Shown here piece by piece: positions 25,365 to 36,990 of a stretch of 64,000 nucleotides of DNA. Under the pieces are notes generated by a model. It did not search any database. It worked only from the letters and a program-made list of their open reading frames with translations, and had not been told where the DNA came from. The first letter of the stretch is position 1, and every line of letters begins with the position of its first letter. The stretch comes from Paguma larvata (lineage: Eukaryota; Chordata; Mammalia; Carnivora; Viverridae), in the NCBI GenBank assembly GCA_030068075.1, contig CM057826.1, positions 47,708,558 to 47,772,557 of the forward strand, read 5' to 3'. The position numbers were made by a program, and so were the translations under genes.

Positions 25365-25480
25365 TGAAGCCAGCTTCAGCCACACACTATTGCCAGAAAT
25401 CAAGCAATTTCATAATTTCCCTAACCTCAAGTTTTCTCATCTAAAAAGTAGGGGCTTCGAATGCCCAATAGATGCTCCTG
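25365..25480 (+). mobile_element. MIR SINE fragment
   Basis: GAAGCCAGCTTCAGCCACAC and CTAACCTCAAGTTTTCTCAT match the MIR core in order. 120 bp downstream of another forward MIR. Confidence 0.55.
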
Positions 25481-26246
25481 CTGTGAGAGATTAATGAGCT
25501 TGTGCAGCTCAATGGTACCAGCCCATGAGAAAAATGTAAGACACAGTGGACCCATTTTAAAAAGAGTGTTTTTTTTTTTTCCTCAATGAATGGAGAGGTC
25601 ACCTTAATTCTTGGTGACTCTTATTTTCCATATTCCATGACGGGGACAAAAACTGAGCAATTTTAATATGACCCAGAATACTTGAGTCACATTTTGGGGG
25701 TTCTGGTTCTTAGTAGTCAGTGTTGGGGCTTTGGCCTACAACGCTCTAACCTCAGGGCTCTGGTCAGGCCATGGCTCACCCACTCCCCAGGATCAACCCC
25801 ACACACGTTCACTCTGACACAGGCAACAGGAAGGGAAGGTTGAGTGACCTACTTCAGGAGAATGCCAGTCCTGGGAGAGACCCTGCAGTGGAGAACTTGC
25901 TAGAGTCCACAAAAGACTGATCTGATTATGGCGACCACAGGGAATGAAAGAGGAGAAAAGAGAAATGATGGCATTAGTAAGTGGAAACAGTATTCTCAAG
26001 CAAATCCCGGGCCTGAGCAGAATTGCTGGAATTGAGAGAGGACTGCTCAGGCAACTCCAGTAGAGGAGGGAGGTGTGGGGCTAGGGATCAGGGCCCAGGG
26101 CCAAGGACAGTGAATACAGGAACAAAAGAGATGAGGGCAGAGAGAAGCAGGCTGGCCCAAGGCTGATCCCCTCGCACCAGGGACACATCCGCTTTGGGCC
26201 CTGGAGGGTGAAGTCAGGGCATTCCGTTGGCCTGGGTGGGGCTTAC

Positions 26247-26441
26247 CTTGCAGGCTGTTCCCGTTGGTGCTGGTGCAGGTGGGAGGTGGGGAGGTCTGGG
26301 GTCTGACGACGGGCGCAAAAGCACTCTTCTGTTTCACGGCTGAGACCATGTTGGCTGGTGAGAAGGAGAAGATGCCCGAGGAGCTGCTGCAGTTGGAGGG
26401 GAGGCTTGTGGAGGAGGCCATGGTGGGGCTGGATGGCACGA
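26247..26441 (-). CDS. EBF1: EBF1 exon 15: C-terminal transactivation region
   Basis: This 195-bp exon is phase 1 at both ends. It encodes [20 protein letters not shown] and then [20 protein letters not shown] and [20 protein letters not shown]. The Ser-rich stretch and the [19 protein letters not shown] block are diagnostic of EBF1 against EBF2, EBF3 and EBF4. The acceptor is GCCCCACTCAG and the donor CAAG|GTAAGC. No frameshift or stop interrupts it. It lies 8.4 kb upstream, in transcription terms, of the tiny last coding segment, with intron 15 between them. Confidence 0.98.
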
Positions 26442-26584
26442 CTGAGTGGGGCAATGGGAAAGGAGAAATCAGTGCCTCTGCGGGCATCTTGAGATGAGGC
26501 CCTCCACCCAGCCACCCTTCCAGCATGATCCTCCTGAGCTCTTGGGATCTTGTCTGCTTTCATCACTTGGTACTTGGCACATGT

Positions 26585-26700
26585 TACCTTTCATTGCTGG
26601 TGATCTTTTATGTATTTATTGTGGGCCTACTATGTGCCGGGCAGTGTGCTATGCACTGGGGCATCCCAGGCTAGGAAACAAAGTGCCCTTATTAGGGATA
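26585..26700 (-). mobile_element. MIR-like fragment
   Basis: TTATTGTGGGCCTACTATGT and GCCGGGCAGTGTGCTATGCA match the common mammalian reverse-MIR/L2-type end. Family assignment is uncertain. Confidence 0.5.
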
Positions 26701-26930
26701 GAGCACAAACAATGACAAAGGTGAGCCTGACAACTCTGCAGAGGCAGGGAAGAGAACCAAAGAAGGCTTCATGGAGGAGGAGTCGAGGGAAGCATGCCAG
26801 GTAGGGCCTGAACTTCTAGCAAAGCGGCGGGGATATTAGAGGCAGGAGGAGGCCAGCCTGAGACAGCGTGGACACCGATGGAATGGGAGATGTGAGGAAG
26901 AAGGGTAGGTGGAAGGCAATGCCAGCATTC
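26690..26930. repeat. Old mammalian interspersed repeat, family not assigned
   Basis: GAAGGCTTCATGGAGGAGGA, AGTAGGGCCTGAACTT-like and GGCCAGCCTGAGACAGCG segments fit the same unassigned family as 5440-6000. Confidence 0.4.
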
Positions 26931-27589
26931 TAACTTAAGGCACTGGCGGATGGTGGTGTGTGCACCCCTGTTCTCCCCGTGAAGTTACGAGCTCCTTAAG
27001 GATAATGACCATGCCCGAATGCTTCACAACACAGATACAGGTAGGCGGGAGGCCATGTGGATAAACAGAATGCCACAAGCAACATTGCGGATAATGCAAA
27101 ACTACAAGCGAAAGTTCCAAATTCTTTCTATCCCCCGTGGAGCTGTACATGAAAGCTTGTGAAAAAACAGGCAGTAGGATAGGAGCTTTATGCAAATACT
27201 CACAGTCTAGTAGTAGTGGGGATGTGGATTATCGAGGATGGGAGAATTTTGGCAATTCAGAGAGGGAGAAAGCCTAGTTGCTTGGAGATATGAGTTTGGT
27301 AGATGCACACTCTCTACCAACCGCGTCCTTTCAGCCTGGCCATCCATATCTCGCTAGCTGCTAATAGTCTCACAGTTACTTCAGGGGACAGATTTGGCAC
27401 AGAGTGAGTTCTCTCCACTCGAGACCAGTATTTTCATACACTCACCTTCTGTTTCCTCCGTCTTCTGGGGAAAAGTATGAATCCTGCCCACGGATTTTCA
27501 GGCATTTCATTGAAATTCTAAGTACTTCTTTCTACCATATTATTTTTCACTTTATGTAATCGACATTACATATTGCTTTATCATTCACA

Positions 27590-27780
27590 AGAATCCTCAT
27601 GTCGTTTTCATCTTATGTCACTGTCAAAATAATCTTAAATTGGGGTGTTTTACATCCTTTTTATACCTGGGCAAGCCGACCATGCTAAGACTCAGAAAAT
27701 AGTTTACTGACATGCCCAAGGGCCATAGCTAGAACGCGGTGAGGCTAAATTTAGTGTCCTTTCTACTACACTGCCCTGCA
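27590..27780 (-). mobile_element. MIR-like fragment
   Basis: GACATGCCCAAGGGCCATAG and AGTGTCCTTTCTACTACACT fit a reverse MIR core; the rest is diverged. Confidence 0.5.
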
Positions 27781-28059
27781 AAAGAAATAGATCACCAGGG
27801 GAAAAGGCCCCTTTCCTGTGAGCCCCCCGGAGCCTAAAATGCTGTGTAGGTGGCTGGCCTTCCCTGGGCCTATTGGCTGTGGAAAGTTAGGGAAGCAGGA
27901 ATCGCATCGGAACTAGGCAGCCGTTGCCATCAGGGGGAAATGACCCCTTGTAATCTGCCCTCAGCACCACACAATCCAAACATGCTGAACGCCTTACGGA
28001 GCAGAACAGAGAGCCGCCTTCCTGAGTTTTCACAAACATTTTCTAAACTGTACTTTCTC

Positions 28060-28960
28060 TTTTAATGAGGCCAGCATTTTTATACATCTCTTAGGATTTG
28101 TAAATGTGAAAATACGCTCAATAATAACACCCATTTAAATTGCAAAACTCCTGCACTGGAGGTTTGATTTTTAAATATTCGTAGACTTGAAATCCTGCTG
28201 GTTCACTGAGGAAGGCAATTAATCTCGTTGGCAAATGCGATCATTATGTGTATTTAGAGGTGGGGAGTTTGAGGGGGGTGGTTAACAGAGGAAACGGTGA
28301 AATATACTCAAGCAGCTCCATTTGTTATAACGTTATTAGTTATCAGCCACCACACCAGAAAGTGTGTTCACCAGTGGAATGTCTTATTTTATTTTTTTAT
28401 TCTGTTTGGAATTTTTCAACATGAGTGGTTTATGAATAATTAAATATTATGGAGGCAAAAATTCAAATCAGCTGGGCTTTGTGTTTATTGTTTTATTTGC
28501 ATTTATGCAGATAAAACCATCCCATCTGAGAGCCTATTTGAGAATTTAATACTATATTTGCGAGCACTGAGGAAATCAATTAATGGAAATTAAATGTTGG
28601 AAGTTTCGCAGTCTGACAGATGCAATCTCAGGCTGAAGTTGCTGGGTGTCTGCACCGGCTTGGGAAGACAGCAACCCAAGCCTCTAAATTGAATTGCTAC
28701 CATATAGCAATTAGTTTATTGATTTAATTAAGAATGCCACCTTTTAATTTTCAGGTCGTGATTGAAACATTTTCTGATTGAGTAGATGGGAGAACACTGA
28801 AATGATGGATCTATGAGAAACAATCTTTTGATGAATCAAAATCCGGTGTGAAGCTGGTCCCAAACATTGACTCTTGAGTAGGCAGACATAATGTATGCAG
28901 ATTATTTGGGGGAATTATAAATGTTCAAAAAGCTGCTGATTCCAAACAGATTAAGTGGAA
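28060..28960. promoter_or_regulatory. Candidate conserved noncoding block in intron 14
   Basis: Nine hundred bases with no recognisable repeat, AT-rich but not simple, dense in TAAT/ATTA words, with an ATTTGCAT octamer (28495-28502) beside a FOX-like TGTTTATTG. This texture is typical of conserved elements at developmental regulator genes; conservation itself was not tested. Confidence 0.35.
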
Positions 28961-29689
28961 ATACAAAATTTAACACACACGGAGCATAAAAATTCTCCCA
29001 GAAAGTAAAAGGCTGTAAGTATTACTTTCAGAAATAGCCACTCTCAAAGGCCAAGAATGATCTTTTTTTTTCCCAAAGGATTAGAACATGCCACATTTCC
29101 ACTATTAGAGATAGCATGGTTTTTACGTTTTTTTAGCCAAGACTCTTCTTTAAAAATCACGGATATTCTTTCATTTAACAACACGTCTTCTTTCATTCCA
29201 CAGATGGCTAAGAGTTTGGCCGCATTTTACAAACCAGAAGAGCTACCCACACTGTCCAAGACAAACTTGGTCACCTGGTAAAACTCCTAAGAGGCAGATC
29301 AAGAGATTGTAGAAACACAGCCCAGTACCTTTTATATGTAAAGATGACAGTTCCCTGACGTTCTTTAGATACAGTCTAAACGTTGCACCAAAAAATTCTT
29401 TAAGCTAACCTTCTTTAAGACAAGGAAGGACATGATGGCACCAAAAAATTTTCTTGTGTATGTGTGTTTTTTTCATCTTGCCATATTTTTGGAAAAAAAT
29501 AAAGTGGTTTTTTTTGTTTGTTTTTTGTCTGTTGTTATTTGTTTGTTTTTAGTACACATTAAGCACAAAGGAGAAAAATTCCAAGCATTAAAAAAAATAG
29601 GAGTCATATTCGTCAAGGGAGAGATTTTAAGTTTTAGACTATTGTGACTATGCTACTCTAGCAGCACCACTTATTATGATCATTCCATC

Positions 29690-29900
29690 ATTAGGATTTT
29701 TAGGTTTATTGAATATGCCTCCTGTGGGCCAGGCATCAAGATAAGCTCATTACATGCATGATTTTATCTCACAGTGTTAGTTCTGTCCCCATTTTGCAGA
29801 TGAGAAAACTGAGGTTTGGAGAGGAGAGAACTTGCCCCGGGCCACGGGTTAGTAACTGCTGGAAGCAGGAGTCAAACTCATCTCCAACAGGACTGGAAGC
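29690..29900 (-). mobile_element. MIR SINE fragment
   Basis: Reverse MIR: GTGGGCCAGGCATCAAGATA, CCCATTTTGCAGATGAGAAA, CTGAGGTTTGGAGAGGAGAG, CTTGCCCCGGGCCACGGGTT. Confidence 0.75.
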
Positions 29901-30164
29901 TTGGGTTCTGGCGATGACATCACACCACTGCTTGGGTTGCAGCAAAGTTCTGACATAGAGGGAGACTTTGAGATGAGGAAAGGGAGCAAGGCAGCGCGGA
30001 GATTTCTGGGAGAGACAATGGTGCCTTTCATAGCATCACCTGGGGCCGTGCTTTGAGGGATGGGGACCCTCAGACTGAGGAGCCTGCACAGTGGGCCACA
30101 CAGCGTGGTGCCCAGTTAATGGAGCAACAGCACGCAGAAATGCAGGACATACATCTCTACTTAC

Positions 30165-30344
30165 TGGCGTAGGGCGAGTTGGCAGCCGAGCCGTTGAGGA
30201 AGGTTGGAGAGCCGCCCAAATTGGACATGGCGGCAGTGCCGTATCCGTTCATGCTCGTGGTGACGGAGTTGTAGTTGGTCTGCTGGGGGGTGGTGCTCGG
30301 CACATACCCGTGTGGTGACACGCTGCTCGAGTTGCGGGTAAAAC
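30165..30344 (-). CDS. EBF1: EBF1 exon 14: Ser/Thr/Pro-rich transactivation region
   Basis: This 180-bp exon is phase 1 at both ends. It encodes a Ser, Thr, Pro, Asn and Gly-rich segment including [20 protein letters not shown] and, further on, [20 protein letters not shown]. The composition fits the intrinsically disordered C-terminal transactivation part of COE proteins. The acceptor is CCACCCCTCAG and the donor GCCA|GTAAGT is strong. The last base joins TC of the next exon to make Ile (PYA-I-VPSS). From memory human EBF1 has GYGSAAM, so one conservative Ser-to-Thr change is possible. Because the exon is symmetric, skipping it would remove 60 residues in frame. Confidence 0.98.
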
Positions 30345-30987
30345 CTGAGGGGTGGGGGCAAAACTGGGGATGAGGGTGGCAATCTTGGAAGACTCAGGAA
30401 GGACAGGGCTCTGTTTCTTGCCCTGCTGCCGCATCCCGGAGGGAAGGGGTTGGGTGATTCATGTGCGTGGGTTGGTGGTGCTAGCTCTGTGATTAAAATG
30501 GGAAGCGAGCAAAGCACACATTTCTTAGGAGATCATAAATACTTAGCAGGGCCGTGAGAAGTGGCAATGCAGGGCCTATAAATTATCATTTTGGAGCAGA
30601 AATAAATCCCAATCTAAGAGATGTACCCTGGAGTTAACAGGTTCCTATTCCCTGGGCGAGGATGATGTGCTTTGGCCCCTCAGAACTTTAATTCCAACCC
30701 TCTTTGCGATCTGTCATTCATGGTTTATGGTGAAAAGTCAAATGGAGAGATGGCTAAGTGCATGCCTTCTTTGTAGCCCCCAGTACCAGACTGCCAGCTG
30801 TGATCACTATAAGCCAAATTCTACAGTAATATCTGATACACAGAAACTAGGAATCTCCCCTTTCGGAAAAAGATGTTTTTAAATAAAAATTGTTTTGTAC
30901 CAAATAAGTGGTGGAGGTGGGGGGTGATGAGTAGTCCGAGGTTGGAAGGGGCAGGGAAACAGGGAGGGAGAAGAACAGGCTCCTGAC
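30345..30987 (-). other. EBF1: EBF1 intron 13
   Basis: Short intron of 643 bp with donor GTCAGG and acceptor CCACCCCTCAG. No repeat or other element was recognised in it. Confidence 0.95.
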
Positions 30988-31165
30988 CCTGATTGGTGGC
31001 CTGTGACGCCTCCGAGACATTCACAGCCAGTTGTCCACTGAAGGAATTCACGCCCATCATTCCCGCGTGGACGGAGGTGTTAGTGAGGGCCGGGAGCTGG
31101 CTGTGGTTGCGGGGGACACTGTACAGAGCCTCTGCGATGTCAGCGGCCCTCTTCAGGATAATTTC
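30988..31165 (-). CDS. EBF1: EBF1 exon 13: second helix-2 unit and start of C-terminal region
   Basis: This 178-bp exon enters in phase 0 and leaves after one base of a Gly codon. Residues 1-20 ([20 protein letters not shown]) repeat the helix of the previous exon. The rest ([20 protein letters not shown], then SEASQATNQ) begins the low-complexity C-terminal region used for transactivation. [20 protein letters not shown] is EBF1-type. The acceptor is ACTTTGCAG. The donor is CAGG|GTCAGG, the same six intron bases as exon 11. From memory the human protein has HNQLPALAN where this sequence has HSQLPALTN, which would be ordinary orthologue divergence. The phase-1 Gly is completed by GT of the next exon. 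Confidence 0.98.
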
Positions 31166-31219
31166 CTGCAAAGTAAAAAGAATGTCCCCTTTAGCTACCC
31201 TTAGTCACACTCCCGGGAA

Positions 31220-31440
31220 AACCATTTTTTTCAGTGCTTATCATATGACAGGCACGGTGCTCAGGGCTTCTGGTGCTCTAACTGCGTTAACTTCTGCAGC
31301 CTCTCAGCAAACCTGGGGCCAGTCTCATCATCACCGGCCCATATCGCCAATGGGGGGCTGAGGCTCAGAGAGAGGCCAAGAGCTCACATAAGGACACTCA
31401 CCTATTAAGGATAGAGCTGGGCTACATAACCTTGTTTGAC
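31220..31440 (-). mobile_element. MIR SINE fragment in intron 12
   Basis: Reverse MIR: ATGACAGGCACGGTGCTCAG, GGGCTGAGGCTCAGAGAGAG, GGATAGAGCTGGGC. It starts only about 55 bp outside exon 13. Confidence 0.65.
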
Positions 31441-31549
31441 TGACTTTAAAAGGCCATTGTCTTAGCCCCATCCCTCCATACTACTACCCTGCACATGACA
31501 GCATCATGGGGTTTCCCTCCCCAGCCAATAACACACAGGAACTCTGGTG

Positions 31550-31551
<2 letters not shown>

Positions 31552-31600
<49 letters not shown>
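31552..31600. repeat. CA microsatellite in intron 12
   Basis: An AC run of about 49 bp with one G interruption near its end, located between the two helix-2 exons of EBF1. Confidence 0.97.
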
Positions 31601-32117
31601 GGCTACAACTCCTCTCCCTTGCTAAAGCTAAAGGCAGGCCGTAGATGACTACCTGTGTCCCTGAGTATTAGTGGAACTATGTCCCCCGGACACTGATGCA
31701 AGTGACACACAAAAAAAGGAGTGAATGATTGTTCAGACTCCTAGTTTCTAGAGCAATTTGAATCATATACATCGAGTTGCTCTGTGAATAGAAGCAGACA
31801 TTTATAGTCAAGCCTTATCATTCTTTTTAGGAGAGGAATTAAACCCCCTTTTCCTCCTTGAAAACCTGAGAGGAATAAAATAAAACACTGGTAACTCTCT
31901 CCCTCAATTATGAAATACATTCCCATGGAAGATTCGTTTTAAATGGAGTACCTATTCTCATAAGGAAAATGATTCCATTGAAAAGGTAATAAAAGATTTA
32001 CAAAATAAGACACAAGAACTGAATAGCCTTATATCTGATGTCTGGATGACACAGAACTCATGCAAGTGGTTTTCATGCTTTTCGTCCTTTTTCACAATAA
32101 GGAATCCGAGGTCTTCA

Positions 32118-32231
<114 letters not shown>

Positions 32232-33262
32232 TCATGAGATAAGCAGATACAATCCTCTGAGTGAAGGCCACTTATCCTTATCTCTTCACAAGATCACGTT
32301 CTAGTCCCCTCTGGTCATACTTTGCCAACACACTGTTTTCACGGCAGTAGCTCAGGAACCCCCAGAATGGTGTTAAATCACCAATTTATCCCTGTTCACA
32401 TACACACTTAATTGAGTCAAAAGGTGAGCATCATTGGTACTGCGGGATAAAATTCATCACTCAATAGTCTGCCATAGGCACGATAAAGCACTCATATGTT
32501 TATTGCTGAATACAATTGCGAGGTCATTTACTAGATTACTACAATCGATGTCATTCAGTGCATGTTATGAATCCCTAAGATGTGTTTATTTAGTACTTAA
32601 TTGCTTATTCCAGGAACCATGACCTTATCAGACAGGTCATTTTCAAGGGATTTCCAATCAATCTTTGGCTACTAGAAGCATGTAGCGTTAAACTTCTTTT
32701 GTTTATCTCCCTTGTGTGGCAGAGCCATGACATAAGGGAGTGATGGAGTAAACCCACATTCTGAGGCAATGCACTGTTTGTCACAGGCTCTACAGAAGGA
32801 TTCTCCTGCTCCCGGAAGCTCCCTCTGCACCAATTTTCATGACTGGCACAGTCTGCTTCTTTTATAGCAAGTCTTTGCTATTTCAGTATTGTTTGTCATT
32901 TTCTCCATTTGCTCATTCATTCTCATCCTAGACACATGCTCTGCTTTTCATTCTAGTTGAAGAAAAATATGTTTTCTTCTTATCGTTTAGGTAGGCTTCC
33001 GTATTTAGCTTGGATGTTTGTTTCTAATAAATAGCACAGTTTACAAAAGTGTCTGTGGTGGTAATTCTTTTCTTTTCATTCATTTTCATTTAAGCAAAAG
33101 AAGTAACTCTCTCTTCATTCTGCCCTAATTTTCCTCATATTCATTTAAACTGGAATATGAAGAGGAAAGTTAAGCTTGTAAAATGGAGGCTCAGTAGAGA
33201 ACCAAACATACAGGCATGGCATGATGGTCAGAGGTGACCTACAAAAAGATACGTTTACTGGG

Positions 33263-33283
33263 TTTTTTTTTTTTTTTTTTTTT
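33263..33283. repeat. Poly-T tract in intron 11
   Basis: Twenty-one consecutive T bases with no SINE or LINE body recognised beside them. Confidence 0.95.
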
Positions 33284-35318
33284 GGCTGTGGGTAAAGTTT
33301 CAAGAAGAAGTTTAACTTTAAATATTTCCCACAATAGATTTCTGCATGGAGAGGCAGTGCTATTCGATTTTCATATACTGTAGACGCTGATCAGAAAATA
33401 GGGATATAATTACATTCATTTCGCTGTCACCGTAGCCTCTTCAAAAATCCTTGAACAACTCTTGAAATGACAAGCTTTTAGATATATATTAACATTTTCA
33501 ATTTTAAATTTTCTATAATATAAAATAAAATAGTTGTCACACTGCAGTAACTACTTATGACATATATAATGTCCTAAATTCAAAAATGAGATAGAGGGGT
33601 TTTCAGTTCTCAATAAACATTTATGCTTGCCTTAAGCTGCTAGACCCCCATTTGTAAAACGTTTCGGTTATTTTTTATATAAAGAGTGAAGCATTATATA
33701 ATCAATACATCTGAAATAATTTCTTTTTTTTTTAATGCAAGCTACAAAATAATTTACCACTTTTTGTTTGCAGTATTGTCTGACCACACCAGTTAATAAT
33801 TTACTAGGGAATGGGCACACTAAACCCTATCCCCATATCAAATTCAGCCTGTGCTGCTTTCACTAAAACCTCATGGCTCTTAGGAAAGATTAAAACAAAA
33901 CAGGATCAAGTTAGTTTATTTACTAAGATTTGACTTCTCTGGGTCTATGTTCATTTATTTCTTCAAATAAATATTTATGCCAGTGTTTGGATTTGGCAGA
34001 GAAGGTATTTTTCTTTCTTTTCATTTTAGGAAAAAAACAAGATGAGGTGCAGTTGGAAACTGCACTTGTGAATTTCAGTCTTGGAACACTATCACTGAGG
34101 AATCGGAGCAGTGCTTATTTTAATTAATTACACAGAATCAGGGAGGAGGGAAGTTCAAAATAAACTCCAAGATCTTTGAAGTTTTTCTAAACCTGAAAAA
34201 GTTCCAGCTACCAGTGTATGTTCTACAGTCTACTCTCTTATATTTTTGATGATAAAGGTTTTTCAATGACATAATCCAATTGTTTCTTTTTCTGCTTATT
34301 CAATAGCCAGAACTCTCATCACCATTTAATCCTTTGAAAATGAAACACGTGAATCTTGTTTTATAAAAAGTTACATTCTTCTTCCACCATGGAGCTGGGT
34401 TATGCTTTCCTACTAGGCACACTGCCGTAGGTGGGTCGCCAGCCCTGCAGCTCTTCAGACCAGCAGCCTTGTGGACAGTGAACCTGGATTTCTTGTCCTG
34501 AAAGGGATTTCTTTAAATGATATCTTGCCCATTTTAAAATGTCCTTCACTGCAGGATGGACTTTGGGATTTGAGGGAGAGCCCACATTTGGTTCTGCTTT
34601 GCCATTAAGATTCAGCTTCTATCAGTTATTTCTGCAAATGGGAAGGAGAAAGGAAATTTCTGGGTCCTCTATGAGTTAGTGCAATGGACCTGCGAGGTGC
34701 TTGGATTTTGGTGACCAGAAAATTGCTCTCACCTCCATGTCATTACGCTCCCAGTGAACTAGCCCCCAAGCGTGTTTGTGTTGGGGATCTAATATATTGC
34801 CTTTCAATCAGAGCTGAGAGCCACTGAACACACAGACAGAACATGACGAGCAGGTCAGGAAAGCAATAAAGATTTTACAGAGCTGTCCAAGGTGCTAAAT
34901 TTACTCAATAATGGGTTTGGCACCATAGTGTTAACCTCTCATTTACTACCAGTTTGAGGGACTAAATTGAAGTAGCTGACTTCATTTACCTTGAAATGTA
35001 TATTTTATGACATTATGTAAGTAGATTGAAAGGGCACTGCAGTTTTAACAATTTAAAGGCTAAAGCATGTTTAAGATGAAACTTGAATATTTATTGTATA
35101 TTGCACTTAAAGTATATAGAATGTTAAAATGTATTGATTAAATTTGTAAAAGGCATTATAAAAATGACAGGTAGTATAAAAGATGTATGCCTTTTAAAAT
35201 CAAATTGATAGTGTATGCTATCTCTTCTGTGGTCACAAGTGTAATTTTTTCGCAGTTTTATATGGTAATTTGAAAAATCTGTAATTTCACATTAGGAAAT
35301 GATTGAGCTTGGGATGTT

Positions 35319-35351
35319 AAAAAAAAAAAAAGAAAGAAAGAAAGAAAGAAA
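35319..35351. repeat. A-rich run and GAAA repeat
   Basis: Twelve A bases followed by about five GAAA units. Simple repeat, intron 11. Confidence 0.9.
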
Positions 35352-36289
35352 TTTCCCATAAGAGGAAGAACTGGGTGTTTCATATAATCTTTTGTCTCGG
35401 AAATTGTTCCTAAAGTCTTATTTTTTGTGGCATTAAGAGGGAGCATAGTATAAAATCCTTCCATTCTAATATGCAATTTTAATATTTCTGAAAAGAAAGA
35501 ACACCTGACTAGTACTAATATCTAATTTTTCAAGGCATTTATTTGTCAGGAGAGATTTTCTCTTCTTTTCATAATGTTTAAAACATCTCCCTGCTTGCAG
35601 TTTAAAACATGAAGGTAGAGATTAGATTCTTCTAAGATAATTAATCCTATCCTTAGATTTAAAAACATATCCCACTGGGGAATAAAGAAGATAAATACTA
35701 GTATCCTAAATATTGAAAAGCCCCAGAGTCTCCTTATAGAGCTATTGCTTGTTCTCCAATCTACATCTTGAGTCAGACTACTTTTCTTTTCATGGCCTTG
35801 GATCTCCTCTCTCTTAAAGAAACAAAAAATGTTTATGCCTTAAAAAAAAACAACTTTCACTGATTTCTTTTCTCTCACAGTTAAAACCTGGCTTCCCCTG
35901 TCCTATTATGACCATCAGTTGATGATAATGTGAGTGGGGTCTTCAAAGAAAAAAGGGGATAATCTATTTAGAGTTTACAGAAACACTGGGGAGACTCAAT
36001 TCCAAGAAACAGCTCAAGCCTAATTGTTACGGGTTTTTACTTATGTTTTGCAGCCTTCACAATAGAGATGCTGAATGAGGTGCAAAGACAGAAGGAAGAT
36101 TCATCTCAATTTCCTATGTGGCAACATCACCAATTAACAAATAATTTTTGAACTTCTTGTTGCCCCAGTAGTCAACAAACTGATACTAATCTCCAGCACT
36201 TTTCAAGGCATGTTATCTTCCCAGAATTAAGGAACAGAGTTCTATGGGGGTTATAAGAGATTCTCCCCATCATCTAGTCCTACCTTCTA

Positions 36290-36990
36290 TATCCAATCTC
36301 CTCTCCCTACACATCTGAAGAACTGCTCTCTATTCTGGTCTAGCTAGTCCTCCCTAGCCTAGAAGCAAAACGCTGGCTCTTTCCCGTCTCTACTCTATTT
36401 GTCCTTTCCTTTATCTGGCATGCTGGCTTCATTCTGTGCCCATTTATAACACCTTCTCATCCTCCAAAGTTTGGTAATGAAGGTGGTGGTGGGTTTGGTA
36501 ATGATGAAAATAACTATTGTTTATTGAAAGCAGAATATTAACTCACCCAATGCTCTCAGAGAGCATCTTAGGGTACTGTCCATACCACCATTTGGCAGAT
36601 GAGGAAACTAAGACTCAGAGAAGTCACCCAACTTTTCCTGAGTCCATAAAACAGACAATTGGCTGAGCAGGGATTCAACCTCAGGGGTTCTAGCCTCTGT
36701 TAGACATCAGAGCCTGTGCTCTTGAGATTTACACTGTTCTATCAGAACTGGTTCCACCTTCACTGCAGCTTCTAATTTTTCTTATTCTAACTCTGAAAAA
36801 TAGTGCTGACCGTTCCACCCAGCACAGCACAGAAGAAAATGCTGTGGAGTCCTTTTGCTTTGATTTTAACTATCTTAGACTTAACTCTCCACAACTAGAC
36901 TGTAGGCCCTTTGAGGTCATTAGTATCTGATCATCTTCGCTAAGTCCCTAGCACAATGTTCAGCAAGCCAAAGGCCTTGAGAGATTCTTG
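36290..36990 (+). mobile_element. L2 LINE fragment split by a MIR
   Basis: The left part (36290-36480) has the L2 CTTTCCTTTATCTGGCATGC and CCTTCTCATCCTCCAAAG phrases. The right part (36865-36990) has ACTAGACTGTAGGCCCTTTG and CCCTAGCACAATGTTCAG, the L2 end. A reverse MIR (about 36520-36730) lies between them. Confidence 0.55.
36520..36730 (-). mobile_element. MIR SINE nested in L2
   Basis: CATTTGGCAGATGAGGAAAC, GAGAAGTCACCCAACTTTTC, GGGATTCAACCTCAGG and GAGCCTGTGCTCTT are the reverse complement of the MIR body in order. Confidence 0.75.

Larger units (their letters stand above)
17891..26246 (-). other. EBF1: EBF1 intron 15
   Basis: Intron of 8,356 bp with donor GTAAGC and acceptor CTTTTTCCACAG. 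It carries MIR fragments (18735-19060, 22555-22740, 24600-24760, 25005-25245, 25365-25480), an L2 fragment (22165-22495) and a CA microsatellite (23903-23951). The segments 19060-22160 and 22745-23900 show no feature I can name. Confidence 0.93.
26442..30164 (-). other. EBF1: EBF1 intron 14
   Basis: Intron of 3,723 bp with donor GTAAGT and acceptor GCCCCACTCAG. The sides carry MIR-like fragments (26585-26700, 27590-27780, 29690-29900). The central part 28060-28960 is AT-rich and repeat-free, a candidate conserved noncoding block. Octamer sites lie at 27190-27197 and 28495-28502. Confidence 0.93.

Noticed and set aside
26047..26526. A single 159-codon minus-strand open frame spanning EBF1 exon 15
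   Set aside because: The open frame runs through both splice sites. Only 26247-26441 is exon; the residues before and after are intron read-through.
27190..27197. Perfect ATGCAAAT octamer as a B-cell enhancer signal
   Set aside because: Octamers are expected a few times by chance in a window this long, and this copy has no supporting context.
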